Positions 1 through 6,349 of a stretch of DNA of 8,032 bases are shown here, piece after piece. The stretch comes from Proteobacteria bacterium SPGG2 (GTDB taxonomy: Bacteria > Pseudomonadota > Gammaproteobacteria > Acidiferrobacterales > SPGG2): NCBI GenBank assembly GCA_001643475.1, contig LXTK01000035.1:1-8032 (forward strand), given 5' to 3'. A model generated the notes under the pieces. It was not told where the DNA came from. It searched no databases and saw nothing but the letters and a program-made list of their open reading frames with translations. The translations under genes and the position numbers were made by a program. Position 1 is the first letter of the stretch; every line of letters starts with the position of its first letter.

Positions 1-689
1 ACATCCTCAACTACTTCCGCATGCCCATCGACAACGCCGGCCACCAAATCATCGAGTCCGCCGACACCTCCCGATGCAATGACCGGTACATTAACGGCGT
101 CACTGATAGTCCGTGTTAGTGCTAGATCAAAGCCATCACGTGTACCGTCCCTATCCATACTCGTCAATAAGATCTCGCCAGCACCGTATGCGTCCATCTT
201 AGTCGCCCACTCGAGCACATCGATTCCGGTCGGATTGCGCCCGCCATGGGTATAGACTTCCCAACGTGGACAGTCGCCATACTCCACTTGCTTTGCATCT
301 ATAGCGACGACAATACATTGTTCACCGAAATGATCAGCCGCCGCTTTAACAAATCCCGGGTTAACAATCGCAGCCGTGTTGATGGCCACCTTGTCGGCGC
401 CGGCATTTAGCATTCGACGAATGTCATCATTATTACGAACGCCGCCACCGACTGTGAGTGGGATGAATACTGTACTTGCCACGGCCTCCACCATCGATAC
501 CATGGTGTCACGATTGTCCGAACTCGCGGTTATATCAAGAAACGTCACCTCATCTGCGCCCTGTTCGTCATAGCGCTGAGCAATTTCCACTGGATTACCC
601 GCATCACGAATATCAACAAAACGCACGCCCTTAACGACACGACCGTCATCGACATCGAGGCAGGGGATGATTCGAACCGCCAGGCCCAT
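1..689 (-). CDS. hisF: Imidazole glycerol phosphate synthase, cyclase subunit HisF (3' end outside window)
   Basis: HisF is the cyclase half of imidazole-glycerol-phosphate synthase. It takes ammonia from HisH and converts PRFAR to imidazole glycerol phosphate and AICAR in the cytoplasm. The reverse-strand translation from the ATG at 689 reads MGLAVRIIPCLDVDDGRVVK and gives about 229 codons before the window edge; family members have about 256. Seen: the first catalytic Asp (D12, in PCLDV), the second (D131, in VVAIDAK), the phosphate-binding LTVGGGVR near residues 78-85, TSMDRDG near 176-182 and IASGGVG near 204-210. The start is 6 bases after the hisA stop, with a weak AGG at 700-702 inside the end of hisA, so translational coupling is likely. 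Oddity: after GHAEVV the conserved LAAS is expected, but the last bases read E-D-V, so the outermost 8 bases may not be normal hisF sequence. The family call is secure. Confidence 0.97.
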   Translation of the reverse strand, partial: MGLAVRIIPCLDVDDGRVVKGVRFVDIRDAGNPVEIAQRYDEQGADEVTFLDITASSDNRDTMVSMVEAVASTVFIPLTVGGGVRNNDDIRRMLNAGADKVAINTAAIVNPGFVKAAADHFGEQCIVVAIDAKQVEYGDCPRWEVYTHGGRNPTGIDVLEWATKMDAYGAGEILLTSMDRDGTRDGFDLALTRTISDAVNVPVIASGGVGGLDDLVAGVVDGHAEVVED

Positions 690-695
690 ACTGAT

Positions 696-1436
696 TCAGC
701 CTAATTCGTCGGCCAGCTTCTGCGCTTGCGCCAAGTCGAGGGAACCGTCATAGATCGCGCGACCGGTGATGGCGGCTATGATACCGCTGTCGACCACCGA
801 ACAGAGCTGGCGAATATCATCGAGCCCCCTGATCCCGCCGGAGGCGATAACCGGGATAGAGATCGCTTCCGCTAGCTTCACGGTGGCATCGATATTCACA
901 CCAGTCATCATGCCGTCACGACCGATATCAGTATACACGATTGCCTCGATACCATGGTCTTGATATTTCTTGGCGAGGTCGATCACATCATGGCCCGATA
1001 GTTTTGACCAACCATCGATCGCAACCTGCCCGTCTTTGGCGTCTAGGCCTACGATAATATGGCCAAGAAACTCTGCGCACGCATCACTCACAAAGTGCGG
1101 CGCGGTCACCGCCTTAGTACCAAGTATCACGTAACTAACACCAGCTTCCAGGTATGCCTGAATGGTATCCTCGTCACGGATTCCTCCACCGACTTGTACC
1201 GGCACATCCGGAAACGCCCGGGTAATAGCCCGGATCACCGACGCGTTTGCGGGCATCCCCGCCCGTGCGCCATCTAAATCAACGATATGAAGCCGACGCG
1301 TACCAGCCTTCACCCAGCGCTCGGCCATGGCCGCGGGATCGTCAGAAAAAACTGTCTCCTCATCCATGCGACCCTGACGTAAACGCACACATTTACCTTC
1401 CTTTATGTCGATCGCCGGAATGACTAATAAAGGCAT
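696..1436 (-). CDS. hisA: ProFAR isomerase HisA
   Basis: HisA is 1-(5-phosphoribosyl)-5-[(5-phosphoribosylamino)methylideneamino]imidazole-4-carboxamide isomerase. It is a cytoplasmic TIM barrel that makes PRFAR, the substrate of HisHF. The protein is 246 residues, normal for the family. Seen: the N-terminal VIPAIDI with the catalytic Asp D10, VDLDGARAG (residues 52-60), PVQVGGGIRDEDT (79-91), D132 in GLDAKDG, TDIGRDG (169-175) with the second catalytic Asp D174, and IASGGIRGLDD (198-207). The reading frame is open upstream to an ATG at 1541, but the start at 1436 is chosen for two reasons. The family begins at the first beta strand, and a GGAG ribosome-binding site lies 10 bases before this ATG. 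The extra 35 codons would run into the palindromic repeat. hisF follows after 6 bases. The 434-base gap upstream is unusual for a his operon. Confidence 0.97.
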   Translation of the reverse strand: MPLLVIPAIDIKEGKCVRLRQGRMDEETVFSDDPAAMAERWVKAGTRRLHIVDLDGARAGMPANASVIRAITRAFPDVPVQVGGGIRDEDTIQAYLEAGVSYVILGTKAVTAPHFVSDACAEFLGHIIVGLDAKDGQVAIDGWSKLSGHDVIDLAKKYQDHGIEAIVYTDIGRDGMMTGVNIDATVKLAEAISIPVIASGGIRGLDDIRQLCSVVDSGIIAAITGRAIYDGSLDLAQAQKLADELG

Positions 1437-1446
1437 GCTACAAATA

Positions 1447-1450
1447 CTCC
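1447..1450 (-). promoter_or_regulatory. Ribosome-binding site of hisA
   Basis: GGAG on the coding strand, 10 bases before the ATG at 1436. It decides the hisA start against the upstream ATG at 1541. It also shows that hisA can be initiated independently, as expected when hisH lies too far upstream for coupling. Confidence 0.7.
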
Positions 1451-1501
1451 GCAGCCTGCACTTCCCGCCGGGTATCGTCGCGAGGGCGTGTAGCTGCTCG
1501 T

Positions 1502-1607
1502 GGGTGAGGCGGTAGCAGGTGAAGGTCCGGTGGACCTTCACCCCGCCGAACGCCTAAGCCACGGATGGCTTGGGCTGGTGCCACAGCGAAGCAGGGACTG
1601 CATAGCG
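1502..1607. repeat. Hairpin repeat unit A (full copy)
   Basis: The unit starts with GGGTGAGGCGGTAGCAG. Hairpin 1 follows, with 11-base perfect arms at 1518-1528 and 1532-1542 around the loop GGT (core GAAGGTCC/GGACCTTC). Next come a 9-base spacer and hairpin 2, with 9-base arms at 1552-1560 and 1567-1575, loop ACGGAT and one T·G pair (1555/1572). A tail containing AGCGAAGCAGG (1585-1595) ends the unit. It aligns without gaps to unit B at an offset of 169 bases from 1502 to at least 1578; over 1502-1550 I count 36 of 49 identical bases. The edges are approximate. Confidence 0.85.
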
Positions 1608-1672
1608 CATGGATTCGCCCGGCGAACGGGAGATCCATGGATCGATTTCCCTGGTCCTGCAAGCGCAGCAGG
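1608..1672. repeat. Hairpin repeat unit C (truncated copy)
   Basis: This copy lies between units A and B and lacks the left arm of hairpin 1. What looks like a damaged right arm (GGATTCGCCC) remains, followed by a spacer matching unit A (10 of 11 bases, 1618-1628 against 1542-1552). Hairpin 2 has arms 1628-1635 and 1644-1651, with one G·T pair (1632/1647). The tail carries AGCGCAGCAGG (1662-1672). From 1627 through the tail it aligns without gaps to unit B at an offset of 93 bases. Its last bases merge into the start of unit B. Confidence 0.75.
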
Positions 1673-1780
1673 GCGAAACGGAAACAGACGAAGGTCCGGT
1701 GGACCTTCGTCCCATTGAGCGGGCAGACCACGGAAGGTCTGCCCTGGCCGTTCGAGCGGAGCAGGACTGCGCAGCGATGA
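1671..1780. repeat. Hairpin repeat unit B (full copy)
   Basis: The second full copy starts GGGCGAAACGGAAACAG. Hairpin 1 has arms 1687-1697 and 1701-1711 around the loop GGT. Hairpin 2 has perfect 9-base arms 1721-1729 and 1736-1744 around the loop ACGGAA. The tail has AGCGGAGCAGG (1755-1765). Compared with unit A, paired stem positions change together and all stem pairs are kept. The right edge is uncertain; a weak echo of the tail motif (AGCGCAG) occurs near 1788-1794. Confidence 0.85.
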
Positions 1781-1870
1781 AAGGCAAAGCGCAGAAGGCA
1801 GGCGTACGAAGGAAAATGTGCACAGGCGTCGGGAGCAGCGATCGGGTAGATAGCTGGTGGGAAATGCTGG

Positions 1871-2515
1871 CTAGCCACTACCATCCCAACGCACGAAGTT
1901 CTCTAACACACGCAGGCCCGCTTTCTGGCTTTTCTCAGGATGACATTGCAGGGCAAAAACATTCGCGTGCGCTGCCACCGACGTAAATCGCACCCCGTAG
2001 TCGGTAAAACCGGCAACCTCGTGCTCATTGGTCGATTCCACGTAATAACTGTGAACAAAATAAAAGCGCGAGTCTTGATCGACGCCATTCCATAGCGGAT
2101 GAGCACTTACTTGATGCACTTGGTTCCAGCCCATGTGCGGAACCTTAAGCGTTCGACCGTGCACATCGCTGCCACTGTGTGAGAACTGTCGAACACGTCC
2201 GGCGAAAACATTCAAGCCCGGTACGCCTCCCCCTTCCTCGCTATATTCATAGAGTGACTGCAGGCCCAGACAAATCCCAAGAAATGGCTTGGTCTTCGTT
2301 GCCTCGAGCAATGCCTCACGCAGCCCGCGAGCATCGACCGCGGCAAAACAACTGCGGATGGCACCCTGCCCTGGAAAGACAATGCTATCAGCTTGTCGAA
2401 TATCATCGGCTTTGGAAGTCACGCACACCTTTACCGAGGGTGCGACATGCTCAATCGCTTTGTGCACTGAACGCAGGTTCCCCATACCGTAGTCTATGAT
2501 CGCGATCGTTTTCAT
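1871..2515 (-). CDS. hisH: Imidazole glycerol phosphate synthase, glutaminase subunit HisH
   Basis: HisH is a class I glutamine amidotransferase that hydrolyses glutamine and channels ammonia to HisF. The protein is 214 residues, slightly longer than the roughly 200 usual for the family. Seen: IIDYGMGNLRSV (residues 6-17), the oxyanion-strand PGQGA (48-52), the nucleophile Cys82 in GICLGLQ, PHMGWN (126-131), FVHSYY (153-158), and His192 and Glu194 in CHPEKS, so the triad is complete. The ATG at 2515 matches the family N-terminus; no strong ribosome-binding site precedes it. hisB ends 86 bases upstream. Its partner HisF is separated from it here by hisA and by the long repeat-filled spacer, so balanced expression of the two subunits cannot rest on direct coupling. 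Confidence 0.97.
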   Translation of the reverse strand: MKTIAIIDYGMGNLRSVHKAIEHVAPSVKVCVTSKADDIRQADSIVFPGQGAIRSCFAAVDARGLREALLEATKTKPFLGICLGLQSLYEYSEEGGGVPGLNVFAGRVRQFSHSGSDVHGRTLKVPHMGWNQVHQVSAHPLWNGVDQDSRFYFVHSYYVESTNEHEVAGFTDYGVRFTSVAAHANVFALQCHPEKSQKAGLRVLENFVRWDGSG

Positions 2516-2569
2516 AATCGGGAACTTGGATCGAAGAGTAGTGGCAACAATACTTTTGACCAGGGAGAA

Positions 2570-2595
2570 CGCACACGGACCGTGCGGCTTGCACG
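2570..2595 (-). other. Two mutually exclusive small hairpins in the hisB-hisH gap
   Basis: In the transcript, CGTGC-AAGCC-GCACG (2581-2595) and CGCAC-GGTCCGT-GTGCG (2570-2586) share the segment GCAC, so only one can form at a time. They begin just after the hisB stop in an 86-base gap with no gene. No T-run follows, so this is not an intrinsic terminator. The arms are only five bases and could be chance. Confidence 0.35.
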
Positions 2596-2601
2596 TGTCT
2601 T

Positions 2602-3195
2602 TTAGAGGCTGCCTTTCGTAGAGGGCACCATCTCTGCCATGCGTGGGTCGCGCTCCAATCCCATGCGCAGCGCGCGACCAAATGCTTTAAATACCGTCTC
2701 GGCTATATGGTGAGAATTCTGTCCGCGCAAATTGTCGATGTGTAGCGTAGCCTGGGCATGATTGCAGAAACCCTGGAAGAATTCGTGAATTAGATCCACA
2801 TCGAAATCACCGACCCGCCCACGCGGAAATTCGACTCGGTATTCGAGCCCGGGACGTCCAGAGAAGTCGATCACAACACGACTTAACGCCTCGTCGAGCG
2901 GCACGTAGGCATGGCCGTACCGGCGTATCCCTTTCTTGTCGCCTATCGCCTTAGACACTGCCTGACCAAACGTGATGCCTACATCCTCAATAGTATGATG
3001 CGCATCGACTTGGATATCGCCTTTTGCCTCAATGGTGAGGTCGATAAGGCCATGTCGAGCCACTTGATCCAGCATGTGTTCAAAAAACGGTATGCCGGTA
3101 TCGAGCTTAGCTATACCAGTACCATCTAGATCAACCCCCAAGGCAATCTGAGTCTCATTGGTATTACGTTTGATTTCAGCCTTACGTGCGTTCAC
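2602..3195 (-). CDS. hisB: Imidazoleglycerol-phosphate dehydratase HisB (single-function)
   Basis: HisB dehydrates imidazole glycerol phosphate to imidazole acetol phosphate. It is a Mn-dependent enzyme, usually a 24-mer. The 197-residue protein has only the dehydratase domain; the N-terminal histidinol-phosphatase domain of the enterobacterial fusion is absent, so that phosphatase must be encoded elsewhere. Seen: KRNTNET (9-15), the first metal-binding motif DAHHTIEDVGI (64-74), the second NSHHIAETVFKAFGRAL (160-176), and the typical C-terminus PSTKGSL. The start is a GTG (3193-3195). It fits the family N-terminus (MNARKAEIKRNT) and no in-frame ATG lies nearby upstream. No clear ribosome-binding site is visible, which together with the GTG suggests modest or coupled initiation. 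hisC ends 62 bases upstream. Confidence 0.97.
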   Translation of the reverse strand: MNARKAEIKRNTNETQIALGVDLDGTGIAKLDTGIPFFEHMLDQVARHGLIDLTIEAKGDIQVDAHHTIEDVGITFGQAVSKAIGDKKGIRRYGHAYVPLDEALSRVVIDFSGRPGLEYRVEFPRGRVGDFDVDLIHEFFQGFCNHAQATLHIDNLRGQNSHHIAETVFKAFGRALRMGLERDPRMAEMVPSTKGSL

Positions 3196-3244
3196 GGTAT
3201 TACCAAGCCCGGTCAGAAAAACAGAATGTTACCATAACGGTCCC

Positions 3245-3257
3245 GCACCACTGGTGC
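3245..3257 (-). other. Small palindrome directly after the hisC stop
   Basis: GCACCAGTGGTGC on the coding strand is a 13-base near-perfect palindrome (6-base arms around one base) touching the hisC stop codon in the 62-base hisC-hisB gap. A T-rich stretch (GTTTTTCTG) comes about 25 bases later, too far for an intrinsic terminator. It may be a 3'-end stabiliser, a weak pause site or chance. Confidence 0.35.
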
Positions 3258-4343
3258 TTACATGCCTTGTCTCAGTGCCTGTAGAAACGACATATTTTCG
3301 TCCGCCGTACCTATAGTCACACGCAAGCAATTTGGCGGTACGCCGCTGGCACCGTCGAGATTCTTGACCAACACGCGGGCGCCATAGAGTGCATCATAGA
3401 CGCGCTGGGCATCGGTTTCTTGTACTTGAAACATGATAAAATTCGCTTCGCTTGGCCAAACTCGTATCCCCGGCATGTCATCGAGCGCCTGATATAAGCG
3501 TTCGCGTTCTGCACGGATGTAGCTTACTTGTTGGTCAAAAACCTCCTTATTGGCAAGTGCGAATTGCGTGCTCACCTGGGTAAGGCTGTTGATATTGTAA
3601 GGCAACCTTACCTTGTCGAATTCTGCCAACCATGCGCGATTGCCGACCAGAAATCCCAGCCTCAGTCCCGCCAATCCCAGTTTCGAAAAGCTACGCAATA
3701 TTAGCAGATTGTCGAACTGCTTTAATCGAGGCAGAAATGTGCCATCCGTGAATATGAAATAGGCCTCATCGACAACGACGAGACCCTCCGATCGCTGTAA
3801 TACCGCTTCTATCGCTTCATCGGCGAACAGATTTCCAGTCGGTGTATTGGGATATGCCAGAAACGTTACCGCTGGTTGATACGTTTCGATCGCTTCACAA
3901 AAGGCGGGTACATCAAGCGCGAAACTTTCAGTAAGTGAGACATCGAAAAATTTCATACCCACACTCTTGGCGATGATTTCATACATGCTAAACGTCGGCC
4001 GTGGCGCCAACACAGAACTCCCGGGGCGGGCGAGCGCCAAAAAAATAATCTGGATCAATTCGTCGGATCCGTTGCCAAATAGTACGTCCATACCTTCGGG
4101 AATTCCCATCGTTTCGCATAAGCGCTCCTTCAAACGAATGGGATTGGCTTCTGGGTAGCGATTTATCTGAACCGTCCGCAGCGCCTCAAGCCATGACTGC
4201 ACAATATCGGGCGGCCAAGGGAAAGGATTCTCATTCGCATCAAGCTTAATAAGGCCATCCGCATCAGGCACACCATAGGCTTTCATCGCCTGGATTTCAG
4301 AACGGATGAGGCGCTCTACCGATTGTTGAATCTTGCTACTCAC
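3258..4343 (-). CDS. hisC: Histidinol-phosphate aminotransferase HisC
   Basis: HisC transfers the amino group of glutamate to imidazole acetol phosphate, giving histidinol phosphate. It is a cytoplasmic fold-type I PLP enzyme. The protein is 361 residues, normal for the family. Seen: KLDANENPF (33-41), GNGSDELI (90-97), AYPNTPTG (163-170) with the PLP-contacting Asn166, VVDEAY (190-195) with Asp192, the Schiff-base Lys221 in SFSKLGLAGLRLGF, and the substrate-carboxylate Arg341 in LRVTIG. The start is a GTG at 4341-4343: a stop codon lies in frame three codons upstream, and the next Met (residue 20) is already inside conserved sequence. A purine run AAAAGGGGGA sits at the hisD end, too far upstream to be its ribosome-binding site. 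hisD ends 34 bases upstream. Confidence 0.97.
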   Translation of the reverse strand: MSSKIQQSVERLIRSEIQAMKAYGVPDADGLIKLDANENPFPWPPDIVQSWLEALRTVQINRYPEANPIRLKERLCETMGIPEGMDVLFGNGSDELIQIIFLALARPGSSVLAPRPTFSMYEIIAKSVGMKFFDVSLTESFALDVPAFCEAIETYQPAVTFLAYPNTPTGNLFADEAIEAVLQRSEGLVVVDEAYFIFTDGTFLPRLKQFDNLLILRSFSKLGLAGLRLGFLVGNRAWLAEFDKVRLPYNINSLTQVSTQFALANKEVFDQQVSYIRAERERLYQALDDMPGIRVWPSEANFIMFQVQETDAQRVYDALYGARVLVKNLDGASGVPPNCLRVTIGTADENMSFLQALRQGM

Positions 4344-4377
4344 GACTGCTTATCGAGAAACGACTGCTGTCCCCCTT

Positions 4378-5685
4378 TTACTGTTTGATCCTGAATTCAG
4401 CCGAGCGCGCATGCGCGGTAAGTCCCTCGCCCCGTGCCAAAATAGCCGCCGTCTTCCCCAGATTGGACGCGCCTTGTTTGGTGCACATGAGAAGACTGGT
4501 GCGTTTCTGAAAATCGTAAACGCCAAGCGGTGAACTGAAGCGCGCCGTTCCTGACGTTGGCAGCACGTGATTGGGACCGGCACAGTAGTCACCCAACACT
4601 TCGGCAGTGTATCGCCCCAAAAAGATCGCGCCGGCGTGATGCACATGCTTGGCGAAGGGCATGGGATCTTCGATCGAAAGTTCGAGATGCTCAGGAGCAA
4701 GCTGATTTATCAGTTCGAGCGCCTCGTCCAGCCCGCGCACCGTAATCAATGCGCCGTATTGATCGAGCGCCTTTTTAATGGTTTCTTGCCGCTCCATCTC
4801 TCCTAACAATCGCTCGATCGCCTGTTGCACGTTTTGGGTAAAGGCCGCGTCCAAGCTAATCAAAATGGCCTGCGCATTTTCATCATGCTCGGCCTGGGCA
4901 AATAGGTCCATGGCAATCCAGTCAGCGTCGGTTGCGCCATCACACAACACCACCACTTCCGAAGGCCCCGCTATCATATCTATGCCTACGTCACCAAAAA
5001 CCATGCGCTTGGCCGCCGCCACATACGCATTTCCCGGGCCGACGATCTTATCCACTCGCGGCACCGTGGCAGTACCGTAGGCCATAGCCGCAATAGCGTG
5101 GGCGCCGCCCATCATGAAAACCTGATCAACCCTGGCCAAACTAGCTGCGGCTAACACCAAATTGTCGATATTCCCGCCGGCGACCGGTACCGCCATCACG
5201 ACTTTCGGCACCCCTGCGATCTTTGCTGGAATAACGTTCATGAGCACGGTCGATGGATAAGCGGCTTTGCCGCCGGGTACGTAGACACCAACGCGTTCCA
5301 ACGGCCTGATCTGCTGGCCAAGGAGTGTGTCATCGACGTCGCGATAGTGCCAAGAGCTAGCCGCTTGTCGCTGGTGGTAATCCTCGATGCGGTGGGTTGC
5401 CTCTTCGAGGGCCAACCGTTGCGTCTCTGGCAGTGAGTCTAGGGCCGGTTGAAATTGCTCGGGCGGCACTTCAAGGGCAGTTGGCGTCTTAGGCTGGTAG
5501 TTATCCAGCCGGTGCACATATTCTAAAAGTGCGTTATCGCCGCGGCCACGCACGTCGCTAATAATGTTCCGCACGGTGGCTTCCACGTCGAGGTCATCGG
5601 CGCGAGCGCGCTCCCGTAGCCGTTGGAACTCTTCATTGAAGTTCGGATCGCTAGAGTTTAGTACGCGGATATCTGATGCCGGCAT
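4378..5685 (-). CDS. hisD: Histidinol dehydrogenase HisD
   Basis: HisD performs the last two steps of the pathway, oxidising L-histidinol through histidinal to L-histidine with two NAD+. It is a Zn-dependent cytoplasmic homodimer. The protein is 435 residues (Escherichia coli 434). Seen: RVGVYVPGGKAAYPSTVLMN (131-150), KIVGPGNAYVAAAK (213-226), IAGPSEVVV (238-246), the Zn ligands Gln264 and His267 in FAQAEHD, Asp366 in LGDYCAGPNHVLPT and His425 in GLTAHARSAEFR, and the catalytic pair Glu332-His333 in APEHLELS. All expected catalytic and metal-binding residues are present. The ATG at 5685 lies 5 bases after the hisG stop. Its AAGG ribosome-binding site (5694-5697) lies within the last hisG codons next to the stop, a typical coupled arrangement. 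Confidence 0.98.
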   Translation of the reverse strand: MPASDIRVLNSSDPNFNEEFQRLRERARADDLDVEATVRNIISDVRGRGDNALLEYVHRLDNYQPKTPTALEVPPEQFQPALDSLPETQRLALEEATHRIEDYHQRQAASSWHYRDVDDTLLGQQIRPLERVGVYVPGGKAAYPSTVLMNVIPAKIAGVPKVVMAVPVAGGNIDNLVLAAASLARVDQVFMMGGAHAIAAMAYGTATVPRVDKIVGPGNAYVAAAKRMVFGDVGIDMIAGPSEVVVLCDGATDADWIAMDLFAQAEHDENAQAILISLDAAFTQNVQQAIERLLGEMERQETIKKALDQYGALITVRGLDEALELINQLAPEHLELSIEDPMPFAKHVHHAGAIFLGRYTAEVLGDYCAGPNHVLPTSGTARFSSPLGVYDFQKRTSLLMCTKQGASNLGKTAAILARGEGLTAHARSAEFRIKQ

Positions 5686-5690
5686 AAAGT

Positions 5691-6326
5691 CTACCTTACA
5701 GCTTGCCTAATTTTTTCAACCAATGCTTTGAGGGGCTTATGCTTCATTTTCGCAGATGCCCGATTAGCGACAAGCCAGGCACTGATATCGGCGATATGCT
5801 CTACTTCCACCAACCCGTTGGCCTTTAGTGTCTTACCGGTATTGACCAAATCAACAATTCGATCAGATAGACCGACCAACGGCGCGAGCTCCATGGAACC
5901 GTAGAGCTTGATAACGTCGGTCTGTATTCCCTTGGCCGCAAAGTGTCGTTGCGTTGTTTCTACATACTTGGTTGCTATACGCAAGCGTGCCCAGCGCCTT
6001 GGATCGTCGCGTGCGGCATGTTGGTTCGGCTCCGCTACGATAAGTCGGCAGCGCGCAATGTTTAAGTCGAGTAGTTCGTACAGGCCATCACCATCGTACT
6101 CCATGAGCACGTCTTTTCCAGCAAAGCCTAGGTCAGCAGCCCCGTAGCGAACATAGGTAGGAACATCGGAAGCCCGGATTACGATTAGCTTGACGTCCGG
6201 GTGTGAGGTGGCGACAACAAGCTTACGGCTGAATACTAAGTTCTCGACCGGATCGATACCTGCCCGTGCCAACAGTGGCAGGCTCTCTTCCAGAATCCGG
6301 CCCTTGGATAGAGCAATGTTGAGCAT
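5691..6326 (-). CDS. hisG: ATP phosphoribosyltransferase, short form HisG
   Basis: HisG catalyses the first, committed step of histidine synthesis, joining ATP and PRPP to phosphoribosyl-ATP. At 211 residues it is the short form: it lacks the C-terminal histidine-binding ACT-like domain of the roughly 300-residue form. Members of this class work as a hetero-octamer with HisZ, a histidyl-tRNA-synthetase-like regulatory subunit. HisZ is not in the window. Seen: IALSKGRILEESLPLL (4-19), RASDVPTYVRYGAADLGF (51-68), RIATKYV (116-122) and the PRPP-binding loop DLVNTGKTLKANGLVE (159-174). The ATG at 6326 is 23 bases after the murA stop; no strong ribosome-binding site is visible. Feedback inhibition by histidine is expected through HisZ (inference from the family). 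Confidence 0.97.
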   Translation of the reverse strand: MLNIALSKGRILEESLPLLARAGIDPVENLVFSRKLVVATSHPDVKLIVIRASDVPTYVRYGAADLGFAGKDVLMEYDGDGLYELLDLNIARCRLIVAEPNQHAARDDPRRWARLRIATKYVETTQRHFAAKGIQTDVIKLYGSMELAPLVGLSDRIVDLVNTGKTLKANGLVEVEHIADISAWLVANRASAKMKHKPLKALVEKIRQAVR

Positions 6327-6349
6327 GATCTGACAAGGCGAATGTGCTT

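Larger units (their letters stand above)
1437..1870. other. Long spacer between hisH and hisA, filled with palindromic repeats
   Basis: This gap is 434 bases in an operon whose other gaps are 5 to 86 bases. About 1502 to 1780 is occupied by three related hairpin units (listed separately). The flanks 1437-1501 and 1781-1870 show no gene, no clear promoter and no run of T after a hairpin, so I see no intrinsic terminator. Short open frames exist on both strands but look like by-products of the palindromes. No target-site duplication or terminal inverted repeat of a transposon was found by eye. It is probably an inserted or locally amplified non-coding element. Confidence 0.8.

Noticed and set aside
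1437..1541. N-terminal extension of hisA to the ATG at 1541 (281 residues)
   Set aside because: The extra 35 residues are unrelated to HisA, come from the palindromic repeat, and a GGAG site serves the ATG at 1436.
1502..1780. CRISPR array or classical REP element
   Set aside because: Only three diverged units with no uniform spacers, so not CRISPR; unit B lacks the GTAG that marks many REP elements, and no associated transposase is present.
1438..1884. Open frame of 148 codons on the minus strand, with the peptide KVHRTF appearing at both full repeat copies
   Set aside because: KVHRTF is encoded by the palindrome AAGGTCCACCGGACCTT itself. The copies lie in different frames of the region, differences are not biased to third codon positions, and the frame overlaps the ends of hisH and hisA.
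1609..1986. Open frame of 125 codons on the plus strand
   Set aside because: It runs through the repeats into the antisense of hisH, with no ribosome-binding site and no recognisable family.
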